DNA of 64,000 bases from Acanthosepion lycidas (taxonomy: Eukaryota > Mollusca > Cephalopoda > Sepiida > Sepiidae). The notes beneath the pieces are model-generated. The model made no database searches. It worked only from the letters and a program-made list of their open reading frames with translations, and was not told the origin of the DNA. The translations under genes were made by a program, and so were the position numbers. Where the stretch lies: contig OZ010613.1 of NCBI GenBank assembly GCA_963932145.1, positions 40,896,581 through 40,960,580 of the forward strand. The letters run 5' to 3'. The stretch's first letter is position 1. Each line of letters starts with the position of its first letter. Positions 32,029 through 42,946 of the stretch are shown in pieces.

Positions 32029-32076
32029 GACAGGTCTTTTATTTCTTTCTTTCTTTCTTTCTTTCTTTCTGACAGG

Positions 32077-32107
<31 letters not shown>

Positions 32108-32113
32108 GACAGG

Positions 32114-32148
<35 letters not shown>

Positions 32149-32241
32149 GACAGGTTTCTTTCTAACAGCACTTTCTTTCTGACAGCTCTTTCTGAGAGCT
32201 CTTTCTTTCTTTATGACAGCTCTTTCTTTCTGAAAGCTCAT

Positions 32242-32273
<32 letters not shown>

Positions 32274-32480
32274 ATTTCTGACAGCCTTTTCCTTCTTTTT
32301 GATTGCTCTTTCTTTTTTTCCGACAACTCTTTCTTTCTTTCTTTCCTTTTTCTTTCTAACGGCTCTTTCTTTCTTTTTTCTTTCTAACAGCTCCTTCTTT
32401 CTTTCTTTTATATGAGCCCCCAAATCATTCTCCTCGGTATGAACATGTTCCTTCCTTCCTTCCTTTCTATTACAACCATC
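30336..32480. repeat. (TTTC)n domain with two sub-structures
   Basis: 30560-30960 contains two copies of a 175-200 base unit related to 25130-25820. From 31620 to 32230 TTTC runs are separated by 'TGACAGGTC' or 'TGACAGCTC' words, about a dozen times. The 190-aa basic frame on the minus strand (KERKKER) is an artefact. Confidence 0.92.
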
Positions 32481-33325
32481 ATTATTCATGTTGCCCCACC
32501 CTAACTATTCTTTTTTTTACCCCACTATTTAGTTTGACAGGGTTGGCAACGGGGAAAAATTGGTGACTTTTTTTTCTTAGCAGAAGATGAAGAAGAAGAA
32601 CGTGAAGCCGATGGCCCGGGATGCGTCGGCTTCTCGGGCCGGCGGTATATGACCAGAGATGAAAAGGAAGCCTCCAGACCTGAAGGGTTTTGCGTTTTAT
32701 TCAATAAGTGAAGAATCCTTTGATTTCGTCCTTTGAGCAAAACATGTTTTAAACTTGAGAGAAAATACGGAAGAAGCCGGCTGACTGAAGACAAATCTGA
32801 TTAGCGGACATCTTTAGGAAACTACCAGTTTCTGGCCCCCGCCACACACACAATTCATCCTCTTTTTTCCCTCCTTCTTTAATTCTCCTCCCCTCATTCG
32901 TACGACTTTTTCTTTCGTCCACGTCATCTGCTTTTATCTTATAATTATGAGAAGCTTTCATGGTTGATGTGAGACCCGTACCCATGTTGTTCATTCAAAA
33001 TTTCCGAAAAGAATTGAAGAGACAGGTTTTTGCTGTTTTTGTTTTATATTTGTAATAAACACCAAATCCTTGCAACTTATTTGGTCTATAACACTTGCGT
33101 TACCTGAGCAAAGCTTTAGAGTCCCCAATGAGGATAAGATTTAAATAGTACATGAAAACAGTGTATTAATAGTTGTACTTGAACACTCCGCTAGTACTGT
33201 AAAGCATTATCACTGCATTTATACTACGGGTTTAGTATAAATATGCCTGTTGACCATCGCTAATCCGACCTCGTTGGAAATCGTTAAGTACAAGATTAAC
33301 GAACTAGTAATATAGTAAGTAATAA
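32481..33325. other. Unique-looking sequence, no gene confirmed
   Basis: Somewhat higher GC near 32580-32680 with GAAGAAGAAG and 'GGCCCGGGATGCGTCGGC'. No splice-bounded frame or domain is recognised. Confidence 0.4.
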
Positions 33326-33329
33326 GATC

Positions 33330-33670
33330 AATGTTAAATGGTAACGGTAATATTAGCCGTTTCCTTATAAGGAAACATTCAGCAATCATTGAGCGAGCAG
33401 CTATTCGAGTTACGCTTTTTTTTATTTTTTTTTTTACTTTCCCGGTCATCGGGCTTGGATCAAAGTGTAGTATCTGCCTTCAGGCGGACAAATTGCATTT
33501 TGAATTCCAATTGTGTTTTCTACGGCTTATCAACACTTTGTAGGTTATTTAAAGCCAGAAAATACTTTAGATTGTAAGAATCTGTTTTTATAGATAATAA
33601 TGATTTACTGATACAAGCATTACTAGTTAACCCACGACTGGGGGGAATAAGAGGTAAATTCATACCTCTC
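33330..33670. repeat. Dispersed repeat T plus SINE-B-like fragment
   Basis: 'GGTAATATTA.CCGTTTCCTTATAAGGAAA', 'TCATTGAG' and 'TTGGATCAAAGTGTAGTA' recur at 41255-41400 and 42190-42300. 33549-33670 ('CCAGAAAATA.TTTAGATTGTAAGA', 'GATAATAATGATTTA') recurs at 38845-38970. Confidence 0.55.
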
Positions 33671-34275
33671 TTAAGTGAAAATATTATTGACATGTACCCG
33701 GTTTCGTAGAACAGCTGCCGCAGCAGTATCTCCATCAATGCACTAAAGAGTGGGGATCGGTAATAATATTTTGGGACCTGGCCCGGGTGCACGCGCTCGG
33801 GCTCCCCACATTAAACTAACAGGGCAACAAATAATATAAAGCAAGCAAACAAAATATGCAAGACAAAGCAACAGTAATATGACAAATAGTTCACAAGCTA
33901 AGAATTGGAGTCGACACACAAATGCATGTTCGGATAAGCGAACGTACAGTTTTGATTTCAAGACAACACAGATCGGGACTGATCCTTGTGAAACCGAGAA
34001 CTGTCTTATTGGCTGGGAAGAAATGCCAGCATGAATCTATGAAAGAGGAGGGGGAAGTATTTTGCTGTCATTTCTACCGATTGAAATCAATTTCGTAATT
34101 CATCCTCACAAGCTCGTCAAGTAGGTTGCCTGCTCCCTTCCTCTATCTCCCTTGTCCTCGATATGTCCCCTGAGAGTTAAATTTTCCAAGCCCTGATTCT
34201 TCATTGTGTCACCGCAAACTTTTAGCTGTTGCTTTCTGATTCTGTTTCCTTTTTCTCTTTGACTTTGTTACTTGC
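33671..34275. other. Anonymous sequence
   Basis: No recognised gene or element. Confidence 0.4.
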
Positions 34276-34279
34276 TTGC

Positions 34280-34700
34280 TCAGTCCATGGAATTCTCAGT
34301 ATCCTTCTGCAGAACCAGATCTATTGCTGTGGTGACAGTTCCTGTTATTCACTGCAATACAAGAGGATTAGCAATTTGGCACTGTTTTCTAATGAAATCT
34401 TCCTGTTTCATAAGTCTTTGTTTAGCTTTTGGAAGTCTTCTATCCGAATTTTCCAAACTCTCTTAAAACACTTCCCAGATATTCAAATTTTTGTACATGT
34501 TTTCTGTTGACATCCCACTTCATAATTTGCATCTTGTGCCTTTTCTTTTGCTAACAACCATAGTTTCTGCATTGATACAGTTAACAGTTAATTTTTCTTG
34601 CTTTCCGTTACTAAATTGTTTAGGAGGTCCTGATTTTTCTTTCTGTGTCTGCCATGAATACAGTGTCATTTGTGTATCTTATCTTGTTAACATTATGCTA
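34280..34700 (-). pseudogene. LINE reverse-transcriptase remnant (family L-c)
   Basis: On the minus strand: 'TNDTVFMADTE' (a damaged F-A-D-D-T-V motif), then 'LTVNCINAETMVVSKRKGTRCKL', the loop that follows the catalytic aspartates in LINEs, then 'KQEDFIRKQCQIANPL'. Several stops interrupt it. Confidence 0.6.
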
Positions 34701-34711
34701 TTCGATAATGG

Positions 34712-34960
34712 AGACGTGGCCGTGTGGTTAGAACGTTTGCATTTTGACCATGAAACCCGGGTTCTATTTGTCCGGAAGGAGACTTCCTGATGTTATCGAA
34801 CTGGAGGGGTCAATCCCAGCGGCACCTTTGCAAAGTGCCTGAAAACCATACCACAGGTTGACCCAAGCCTCGTGAGTGAAATTGGGTAGATGGAAACCCT
34901 TGGGGGAGGGACCGTTGATAGATATGCTAGCACGAAGTCACAAGTTATCGTTATCATGTT
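34712..34960 (+). repeat. tRNA-headed SINE (family I)
   Basis: 'GTGGCCGTGTGGTTAGAACG' resembles a tRNA 5' half with box A, and 'ACCCGGGTTCTATTTGTC' gives a weak box B. The body contains 'GGGGTCAATCCCAGCGGCACC'. Confidence 0.55.
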
Positions 34961-35408
34961 CAAATTTTTTATCACGCTAGATAACACGCTGTTTCCCAGA
35001 ACCTGTATCGAAGGTCTGCTCAGCATAGTTGCAGTATAAAAAAACAGGTAGGCTATGTGGGTGTTGAGCAAATGTGTTTGAGCGAAGGTCTACAATAATG
35101 ATTGGCTAGCCGCCCTAGTAGACATGTATCCTCGAATACGGGTGGCCAGCTAGACCATACCATATGTTCTGGTAAATCCTCCAGCTACCTTAGGCTAGCC
35201 TCGCCGTAGATACCAAACACATCTGGAGAGAAAACACATCCTTGTTTTATGCCCTGTTTTTATTTTAATATTATATATTTATTATTCTAATATGGAGTTA
35301 TAAGGTACGACAAGGTAGGGTTTAAAAAGATCCTTATTGTTGCAGCCTGTTTAGGGGTCAGAAAGAAAGACACGGAAGACGAAGGTAGGTTGAACAAGTG
35401 TATTGAAA
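34961..35408. other. Anonymous sequence
   Basis: No recognised feature up to the Helitron start. Confidence 0.4.
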
Positions 35409-36177
35409 TCTCTATAAAAGGCAGGATGTGTGTATGTGTGTAACGAATGCACGGCCGCAATTATCGACGGATTTGCACCCAAATTTACATGCACATGCTC
35501 CAAATTAGCGGGAAGGCCAAGACCGGCTTTGCATTTTCCAACTCCCATCGATAGTGCAAATAATCGATGTTTTCATGCTTCTACGGCAGTTTTCATGTAG
35601 TTTGCGGCCATTTTTTACTGGCCAGAGTGAAAGTCTATAGCTGGCTACTACGAATAGGCAGGAAGATTCTATTGGCCAGCGTGAGAGCCAACAGCTGACT
35701 GACACGAATGTTAACTTGCATGCTAGCATGCAAAAAAAAATCGACAGCTGCATTCGTCACAAGTGAGAAAAAATTAAATCTGCATGGCACTTTACTCCAT
35801 TTGGCTCATTCGCTTGCTTAAACTCAACGTTAATTCTGATTCCGCAGAACTTGGTTGGGTGTGAAAAAGTATTTGTTGTTAACATTCTTTTTTCATTCGT
35901 TTTTTTCAGTTACGAGTCCTTTTTTAAAGCTGATCGTTTTGTGTTCATTTTGTTTAGTTCTTTTTTCGTAACAGATTTAATGTTTAGTATAGAGCTTAGA
36001 AAAAATTCGTAGTGTGAGATAGGCAAGAAGTAAGGCATGTAGCAACATCAGCACGGCAAAGGGAACTCCTTCAAAAGCAAGGAAGGGAAAAAATATTTTA
36101 AGTCAAGTGATAGCGATTACTGTATGAGTCGTACGATTTTTGAATCAAGCCCGGGCAACGCCGGGCTATGCTGCTAG
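35409..36177 (+). mobile_element. Non-autonomous Helitron B
   Basis: 5' TCTCTATAAAAGGCAGGA after an A; 3' hairpin GCCCGG-GCAACG-CCGGGC, then TATGCTGCTAG and T. It matches Helitron A throughout in opposite orientation, including 'GCCGCAA', 'CATGTAGTTTGCGGCC', 'AGCCAACAGCTGACTGACA' and 'AAGTATTTGTTGTTAACATTC'. The 3' end runs immediately into (TA)n. No Rep/Hel coding. Confidence 0.87.

Positions 36178-36178
<1 letters not shown>

Positions 36179-36246
<68 letters not shown>
36179..36246. repeat. (TA)n microsatellite
   Basis: About 68 bases of TA directly at the Helitron B 3' terminus. Confidence 0.97.
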
Positions 36247-36248
<2 letters not shown>

Positions 36249-36309
36249 AAGTAAGAGTGTTAGTAATAAGCAGATAGATTTGTACGTCGGAACGGTAGGT
36301 TAACACTGC

Positions 36310-36475
36310 GTGTACGCTCTATTTAACATCCCCCCACGAGGGTTGTATGTAGCACAAGGCCGAGTTTACCGTGAGTTCTCCGAGCCCGGAGGCTCGGCCA
36401 AAAATATTCCCTTCGGCATAGCTTCGTCCGGGTTCCTCTCTGCCAAAGCAGAAAGTTCGACAGAAGTCGCACAAG
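36310..36475 (+). repeat. Single unit of the 230-bp repeat
   Basis: Carries 'GTAGCACAAGGCCG', 'TTCTCCGAGCCCGGAGGCTCGGCC', 'AAAATATTCCCTT' and 'GTCCGGGTTCCTCTCTGCC' in the order of the 22-23.6 kb array. Confidence 0.75.
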
Positions 36476-37065
36476 GACTTATGCAGTTAGTATTTATGAG
36501 AGGAGGAAGCGTTGATTCCGCTGTAGGAGGGTTTACCACAGCACTTATGCCGTACCTTGTCAAATGATTTTGTGTAAGCAATAAATGTACATCGTTCTAC
36601 ATTTGAAATACACTCTCCGATATCATACTTTCAGAAAATCCCCCCCCCCCCAACTAGGACAAGATGTGACACAAGGTCTATTTTTAGGTGGGGATCCGAG
36701 CGCGTACACCCAGGATAGGAAGAAAAATTCCCCTCAGCCCCAACAACCATCGGTTGCACTGGCCTCGGTGCGAGCACCGAACCCTCCCTCTGTTGCAATG
36801 GGAGAGCGCGGCCTCGGGCATCTGTTCCCCAGGTTTGGGCACCTCTTCAGTGTAATTTTCTCAGTTGCCCCACAGATAAACCCCTGAGCGCACTCTGTCC
36901 AAAGACAGAGACACAACTGAGAGATGATAAGTAAACGCGAAATTACTCAAAAAGAGGAAAGTACAAATGGCAGTTTAAGTATGGGACTAAAGGCCCTACA
37001 AAACGCCTTTGCACTGAACTCACAATTATTTGGGTCAATTCACTGGATTACTTCAACAAACGCTT
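36476..37065. other. GC-richer anonymous sequence
   Basis: 36640-36900 is clearly GC-richer than its surroundings and starts with a poly-C run and 'GACACAAGGTC', a faint echo of the 230-bp unit. No domain in any frame. Confidence 0.4.
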
Positions 37066-37069
37066 TTAT

Positions 37070-37190
37070 ATACTGAAGAAGGCCGGAGCGTACAACGACC
37101 GAAACGTCGTGAATGTGGCAATAATTGTGAGGATAAAAGTCCGAACAATGTAATTAATGTAAATAGTTACAATCTCAGAAATGTAGACAG
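37070..37190 (+). repeat. Single diverged unit of the 107-bp repeat with hammerhead-like core
   Basis: 'CTGAAGAAGGCCGGAGCGTAC' then 'GACCGAAACGTCGTG', 'TGTGGCAATAATTGTGAGG' and 'CTCAGAAATGTAGACAGAT' follow the order of 12800-12940. Confidence 0.6.
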
Positions 37191-37750
37191 ATGTTAAATG
37201 TCTTCTTTGGTACGGGAATGCAGTGAAGGCTAAAATGTAATATTGTCTAATGATTAATTTTTTTTAATGTCAGTAGCCTCAGTACGTAAGCGATCATGAC
37301 TCTCCACTCATTCCTTTTCTTTATTATAACCTTGACAAATATAGTGGATACCGTTACATTCTCTACGGCTTTGAATTCAACGTTGTCCGTCTCTTCGTTT
37401 TGTGGCTAGAGAGATCCAGCTACCCTGCTATTTAACCCATAGCTAGAAGGGGAAGGGACGGTTTCATACCTTTCTCATGGGCACTTGAGCGAAAGAGAAC
37501 GCTACAGACTAGCCCGTATTTTGTAACTGGCTTAACCATTGACAGCAAATGACACTTCGCATCGCAGAGCGACAGAAACGAACAGCTGAATTTCCTATTT
37601 CCTATAATGAGGAAAGGAAGCCTAGAAAATTTAAAACTCATAGTACATTTTGAATTCAAGAAAAGCAGGTGGACTCTAGTAATCTAGCTGCTTAATACGT
37701 AAATGTTTTGATGGCAGAACAATTGCCAAAGAGGGTTTGGGTTAATTGTC
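37191..37750. other. Anonymous sequence with SINE-B-like tail words
   Basis: 37290-37500 contains 'CTATTTAACCCATAGCTAGAAGG' and 'CATACCTTTCTCATGGG', degraded words of the inverted SINE-B body. Confidence 0.4.
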
Positions 37751-37754
37751 CAAA

Positions 37755-38190
37755 GTTACAGTAACAAAAAACAGAAAATTGTGGATCATATAGGTCCATG
37801 GTAGATAAAAAAAGAAGTGAATGGATGGCAGACTATAGACAACAAGGGATGGTTACTTAGAGCAATGGGTTACTTAGAACAATAAAAAGTCAGGAAGTAG
37901 TGGAGAGCCATGGTCGACCACGTCCCGAAAGGGTGTGGAATATAAACCGGAAAGGGTGTGGCATATAAATAGTGAATGAATGGCTGGACAAAATAGGATG
38001 ATAAATGGGCAAAACCTATATGAGCAACAAAAAGAGAGGAAGTAGTGGAGAGCCATGGTCGACCACATCTTGAAAGGGCGTAGCATATAAAAGAGGAAGT
38101 TGTGAATGGATGGAAGAACAAAGACAAAAAGTGATAGTAAACGGGCAAAGTTACAACAACAAAAGATGGGAAGTTGTGGAGGGTCATGTG
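37755..38190 (+). repeat. About 140-bp tandem repeat S, three to four units
   Basis: 'GGAAGTAGTGGAGAGCCATGG' at 37893 and 38038, and 'GGAAGTTGTGGAGGGTCATG' at 38169; an earlier degenerate unit starts near 37765. Inverted fragments at 24415-24500. Confidence 0.75.
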
Positions 38191-38199
38191 CGTGTTGGC

Positions 38200-38830
38200 T
38201 TCTCTGTGTTAGCATGTGTATAGTTATGTAGGTATGTATTAGTGTGCATGAGAATGTTAGTGTGGGTAAGTGTTAGTGTGTGTTTGTACGCGTGTGTTAC
38301 GGAGTATTACTGTGTATGACTGCGTGTCAGTGTATGTTTGTACTAGTGTGTGTGTGTTAATGTGTGCGTGTTAGTGTGTTTTATGACTATGTGCGTTTGT
38401 ACATGTATATATGCGTGTGTGTGTGTGTTTGTGCTTTTGTATGCATATCTTTGTGAGTATGGGTGCTTGTAAGTGTGTGCTGTGCATGTGTTAGTGTGCG
38501 TAAGTTTTAATATATGTATATGCGTGAGTGTGTGACGTGGTGTTAGTGTTAATGTTTGTACGCATATGTTGATGTGTGTTAATGAATATTAATGTGTGTT
38601 AATGTGTGTGTGTGTGTGCGTGTGCGCGCGTGTTAGCTGGTGTATGTGCGTGTGTGTTTGTGTGGGTGAGGAATTAGTGTATGTATTTGTACGGATATGT
38701 TCGTAGTGTTCTTAAATATTAGTCTACGTTAGTGTATAGTGTGTGCATTTAGTGTGTGTGTCTCTGTGCGTGCACACGTGTTTACGTGGGCTAATGTATG
38801 TGTCGGTTAGCGTGTATGTTTTTTTATTGA
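38200..38830. repeat. Degenerate TG-rich minisatellite
   Basis: Irregular 'GTGTGTTAGTGTGTGTT' words over 600 bases. It has no coding potential. Confidence 0.88.
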
Positions 38831-38844
38831 TTCATTTTCTTTGC

Positions 38845-39073
38845 AGAAAGGCCAGAAAATATTTTTAGATTGTAAGATTTTTTTCTTAGATAATAATGAT
38901 TTAGTGATACAAGTCTTACTAATTAACCCATAGCTGGTGGGAGAACAGGTGGATTCATACCTTTCTTAAGTGTATTTTCGCGTAGGTGAGCATAACGGAC
39001 CCAACTGGAATTAGAACTCGGCTCTCCAATTAACAATTCAGAGCCATTATCCATTACACTACCTGCACATCCA
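38845..39073 (-). repeat. SINE family B (minus)
   Basis: Minus strand: 'GCAGGTAGTGTAATGGATAATGGC' box A region and 'GAGCCGAGTTCTAATTCCAG' box B region, body words shared with 33549-33670. Confidence 0.65.
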
Positions 39074-39079
39074 AACTTA

Positions 39080-39192
39080 CAACATCTGGTATTCCCAAAC
39101 GGTCACTCATCTAAGTACTGATCAGGTTCGACGTTGCTTAACTTCAGTGATCATTCAGGGACCAGTGTTTTCAAAGCGATGCTGCCGTAAGC
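39080..39192 (-). pseudogene. 5S rRNA-derived sequence
   Basis: The minus strand reads as a full-length 5S rRNA: 'GCTTACGGCAGC', 'GATCACTGAAGTTAAGCAAC', 'GTCGAACCTGATCAGTACTT', 'AGATGAGTGACC', 'GGGAATACCAGATG'. Box A and box C of the internal promoter are recognisable. Divergence from the usual animal 5S suggests a pseudogene or the head of a 5S-derived SINE (SINE3 class), and it abuts tRNA-like SINEs. A second 5S crumb is at 39976-40013. Confidence 0.82.
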
Positions 39193-39309
39193 CGAGCGTG
39201 TATGGCTATGTTACATCGCTTTCGTGTCGGTGTGTGTTAGTCTTTCTGCCAGTGAGAATTAGTCTGTGTTAATGTGTGTTCGTGACCTAATGATTTACTT
39301 ATAGAACTG

Positions 39310-39582
39310 ATTTCCTTAGGCATGCTGTAATGGTTAACAAGCTTGTTTCGCTGGAACAATTACGACTGAGTAGCGAGTTCGATCCTCACTGGGTGCCCTA
39401 TACTTTAGGCCTTGTGCGACATCTAAACTGTGCTTAGAAAATCGTTTGGGCGCCTCGACGTGGTATAATGGTTAGAAAACTTGTCTTGCTAGATCAATTA
39501 CGACCGAGTAGTGAGTTCGATCCTCACTGGGTGCCCCATACTTTCGGCATTGTGCCACATCTAAGCCGGGCTTAGAAAATCA
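39310..39582 (+). repeat. SINE family D, two copies in direct tandem
   Basis: Each has a 'GTAATGGTTA.(A/C)AA' or 'GTATAATGGTTAGAAAAC' box A region, 'GAGTTCGATCCTCACTGGGTGCC' box B, and a common tail 'TGTGC.ACATCTAA' to 'GCTTAGAAAATC'. Copies are 39310-39447 and 39448-39582. Confidence 0.75.
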
Positions 39583-39599
39583 TTATAGAACTGATTTCC

Positions 39600-39760
39600 T
39601 TGAGAGAAAAAAAAAGGATACAGGATCGATTCCTGTCGAGAAGCACAAGTTTTCTTTAATGGGTACTCTTGATCTAGGCCGGTTGATATTAATCTCACTG
39701 TTTTAAGAATATTAAAAAAAACAAACAAACAGGGATGCCAACTTATCACGTTTACACATT
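39600..39760 (+). repeat. SINE family E (5' truncated)
   Basis: 'ACAGGATCGATTCCTGTCGAG' box B and the tail 'CTAGGCCGG.TGATATTAATCTC' to 'GGGATGCCAACT', shared with 40050-40255. Confidence 0.68.
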
Positions 39761-39762
39761 AA

Positions 39763-39866
<104 letters not shown>

Positions 39867-39975
39867 TGTATAACAGCAAAATTGTCCAAATTGTGTAACA
39901 GCAAAATTGTCCAAAAAATGTGTAACACCATAATTGGCCATCATGCAAAAAAGTTCAACAATCTAGGGATTAACA

Positions 39976-40013
39976 AGCCTCGATGTTGCTTAACTTCGGT
40001 GATCGTACCGTTA
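39976..40013 (-). pseudogene. 5S rRNA fragment
   Basis: The inverse of 'GATCACCGAAGTTAAGCAAC' and 'ATCGAGG', the internal control region of 5S rRNA. Confidence 0.6.
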
Positions 40014-40049
40014 ACGTTTAGGCCACAGGAGAGTATCATGATAAGGCTA

Positions 40050-40255
40050 AACAAAGCCACTTGTGGCCTAATGGGTAACGACATATTTTGGTTATGATAA
40101 ACTTGAGCCAGATAAAAAAGAATACAGGTTCGATTCCTGTCACGAGGCACAATTTTTTCTTTAATGGCTACTCTCGATCTAGGCCGGGTGATATTAATCT
40201 CACTAAGAATATTAAAGAAAAAAACAGGGATGCCAACTCATTACGTTTATACATT
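40050..40255 (+). repeat. SINE family E with arginine-tRNA-like head
   Basis: 'GTGGCCTAATGGGTAACGAC' and 'CAGGTTCGATTCCTGTCACGAGG' look like the D and T arms of a tRNA-Arg, but the anticodon region is expanded, so it is a SINE and not a functional tRNA. Confidence 0.7.
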
Positions 40256-40446
40256 AAATTTGTGCGCAATAGTGTGTGTATGTCTGTATGTGTTATTGCC
40301 TCTGCAAGTTAATGTGTATATGCCTGTGTTTTGATATTAGTGTGTGTTTGTGGGTCCGTATGTTAGCGCGCTCGCCCGAACGAGCCTTTTAGTGTGTGCA
40401 CGTGTGTGTATGCATTAGTGTGGGTAAGTGCCATACGTGATAAATG

Positions 40447-40690
40447 TTAGGGCGATCATGTCCCTTTCGATTCATGACTGACTAGGCAGAAGGTTACCAT
40501 TTCTTTCTGCGATAGACTGGTTGCCAAACAAGGCTATAAGACCAAGTCTGTGCTGCTATTCTATAGCTGGGTGGAGTAAAGATGGATTTGCACCTTTCCC
40601 AAGCGTATTTGGCCGTAAGAAATTGTAATGAACCCGACTAGAATTCGAACTCAGCTCTCCATTTTCTCATTCTGTTCCGTCATCCATTAC
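40447..40690 (-). repeat. SINE family B (minus)
   Basis: Minus strand: 'GTGTAATGGATGACGG' box A, 'GAGCTGAGTTCGAATTCTAG' box B, 'CTTGGGAAAGGTGCAAATCC' and 'TATAGCCTTG' body. Confidence 0.72.
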
Positions 40691-40834
40691 ACACACACAC
40701 ACACACACTGCCCAGCCGTGTGTGTGTATACGACTTCCAAGTTTGAAAATGCGCTTGTCAAAATAAAAGTCGAACTGCAACAAGATTGGCCCACACCGAA
40801 GAGTGTTTCGCATCTCATCCTCTCTGGGCAAAAC

Positions 40835-40888
<54 letters not shown>
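40691..40888. repeat. (CA)n, then (GA)n microsatellites
   Basis: CA at 40690-40707 followed, after 120 anonymous bases, by GA/GAAA at 40832-40888. Confidence 0.92.
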
Positions 40889-40891
<3 letters not shown>

Positions 40892-41254
40892 CGCAACGAA
40901 ATCAAAATACCAAAAGGCGTCATCGACGGAAGGCCGAAGAAACTCGTTATTTATGCCCTTCCCCGCCTCGTTTTGCTTCGACATTTTCGCTCGAAGCTAC
41001 ACACGCAACCCTGCCCCTGACATCACCACCCCTATACGGGTTTCCACTCCCATCAGCTTTTCACCAATCTAATAAAAACAACTCAGGCTATTGGAGAGGC
41101 CCTGCCACTAACTCGGGGCATCATATGACTCTTAAGTATTTACTAATTTGAGGTAAGTCTGGTACAAGGCCACAAAAATGGAGGCAGACAATGAAGTTAT
41201 TTTCGCATGCTCAAATACAGGGATTTTTTTATTTTTATATCCGATTAGTTTTCC
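40889..41254. other. Anonymous sequence
   Basis: No recognised gene or element. Confidence 0.4.
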
Positions 41255-41400
41255 TGTTTATGCTAATATTAATTGCAATATTATCCGCTTCTTTATGATG
41301 AAAAATTCAAGCAATCAGTGGTACTCGAGTTACATTTTTTCTTCATTTCTTGGCCACTGGGTTGGGATCAAAGTGTAGTAACTGTTCTCCTTATCTCTAA
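41255..41400 (+). repeat. Dispersed repeat T
   Basis: 'CAATATTATCCGCTTCTTTATGA', 'TACTCGAGTTACATTTTTTC' and 'GGGATCAAAGTGTAGTAAC', as at 33330-33480. Confidence 0.55.
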
Positions 41401-41419
41401 TGCTAATGTTAATAAAATA

Positions 41420-41633
41420 GTGTTCTAATATCTTGGACCGATTTTAAATGTGAATTCAGTTTAAGCGTCTAATGATTTTTTCTTTTTCTTTCCGATTTGG
41501 CGGACATTTGGGCGATATTATTTTTCACACATAATTACCATGACATAAAAAATATGATGGGTTGAGAAATAAATTTTCACTAATAACACTGACTTATTTA
41601 CTGCTGACTTTGATCCGTCTTAGTGAAGCATCC
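41420..41633. mobile_element. Mariner-type MITE, copy 1
   Basis: Same sequence as the next copy with a diverged left end; right end 'GATCCGTCTTAGTGAAGCATCC'. Confidence 0.7.
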
Positions 41634-41650
41634 GTATATATATATATATA

Positions 41651-41873
41651 GGGTGTTCTAATAAGTTGGTCCGATTTTAGATGTGAATTAAGTTTAAGCG
41701 TCTAATGATTTTTTTTCTTTTTCTTTCAGATTTGGCGGACATTTGGGCAATATTATTTTTCACAATAAATTGCCATGACTTAAATAACATGATCCAATAG
41801 AGAAATAAATAAATTTTCACCAATAACACAAATATATTTACTGCTGACTTTGATCCGTCTTAATGAAACTCCC
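41651..41873. mobile_element. Mariner-type MITE, copy 2
   Basis: Left GGGTGTTCTAATAAG, right (inverted) GGGAGTTTCATTAAGAC. Contains 'TTTGGCGGACATTTGGGC' and 'AATATTATTTTTCAC', which also follow the transposase tail at 56595-56861, so it derives from that element. Flanked by TATATA on both sides. Confidence 0.75.
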
Positions 41874-41899
41874 TTATATATCAATCAGTTATGCACGCT

Positions 41900-42155
41900 T
41901 AGGGGATCATGTATCTTGCGATGCATGACTGACGAGGTAGATTTTTTCCCGCAGTAGATTGCCATTTATTTCTGCGGTAAACCAGTTGCTACAGAACCAA
42001 GTCTCTCCTGCTATTTATCCCTAGCTGGAGGTGGAGGGAGAAAGAAAAGGATTCGTACCTTTAGCACGTAATGTAATGGATTCGACTGGAATTCGAACTT
42101 GGCTCTACGATTCCTCAATCCGAGCCGCTATCCATTACTCCACCGTGCCTCCTCC
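41900..42155 (-). repeat. SINE family B (minus)
   Basis: Minus: 'GGCACGGTGGAGTAATGGATAG' box A, 'GAGCCAAGTTCGAATTCCAG' box B, 'CCATTACATTACGTGC' and the body as at 40447-40690. A MITE right-end scrap follows at 42163-42190. Confidence 0.75.
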
Positions 42156-42189
42156 TTTATATATAATCCGTCTTAATGAAACACCCTTT

Positions 42190-42945
42190 ATTAGTCGTTT
42201 CATTCAGCATTTATTGAATGACTTTCTTAGTCCATCATGCTAGGATCAAAGTGTTTTCCTAATCTTTAATGATAATGGTAATATTATCTCTTTCCTTATA
42301 AGGAAAGATTTGACTTCCATTGACTTTCGATTAAAGTTCATATTTTTCTCTTGAAACATTTTTTTCAGGAAAATACCTTTCTCAAGTCCACTAACAGTTA
42401 TCACAATTTTCATTACTAATGGAAGTTTCCTTCCTAATCTTTTGTTTAACGTAGTGTGGAACAACAATATTTTATGGCATTATTTTCTCTTCGAGATATA
42501 TAAGTGAAATCCGTTTTAGTTGTTGCTGGCGTTGAAAGTCGTTACTTTCTATGGTTTCTGTTATTTGGTACAGTACTCGTTTGTGATTCTGTTGCGCCAG
42601 TCCACAAGGTTCGAAAACGGACAGTCCTTCATTCGCTCGAAAACGGTTGTATAAGCTAACGGTTTAGATATTTCTGAACGAGACTGGTGCCATACATGAC
42701 ATCCGTATGAAAGTTTCAAACTGACGAGGCAATTTTTAGTTAATGTTTTGGTTGTGTAGCAATTTGCGGTGTTGGGCTAAGCTATCACTGGCACACCCCT
42801 TGCTATGTTCAATTAAATGCCTGGATGTTTTTATCTTTTCCGTTGACACGTGGGTTATGCTTCTGATCCCACCTATCTTCATTCAATAGTGGGAGATGAT
42901 TTTTTATATCCACGAGTACAAAGTTGCTTAGACCTACGATGAGAT
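42190..42945. other. Repeat T fragment, then anonymous sequence
   Basis: 42190-42300 echoes repeat T ('TAGGATCAAAGTGTTTTCC', 'TTTCCTTATAAGGAAAG'). From 42310 nothing is recognised. Confidence 0.45.
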
Positions 42946-42946
42946 A

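Noticed and set aside
39448..39530. Possible functional tRNA gene
   Set aside because: Good box A and B, but arms do not form a cloverleaf, an acceptor stem is missing, and the unit is repeated with a shared non-tRNA tail; it is a SINE.
40050..40150. tRNA-Arg gene
   Set aside because: The D and T arm words fit, but the anticodon region is too long and the sequence continues into the SINE-E tail.
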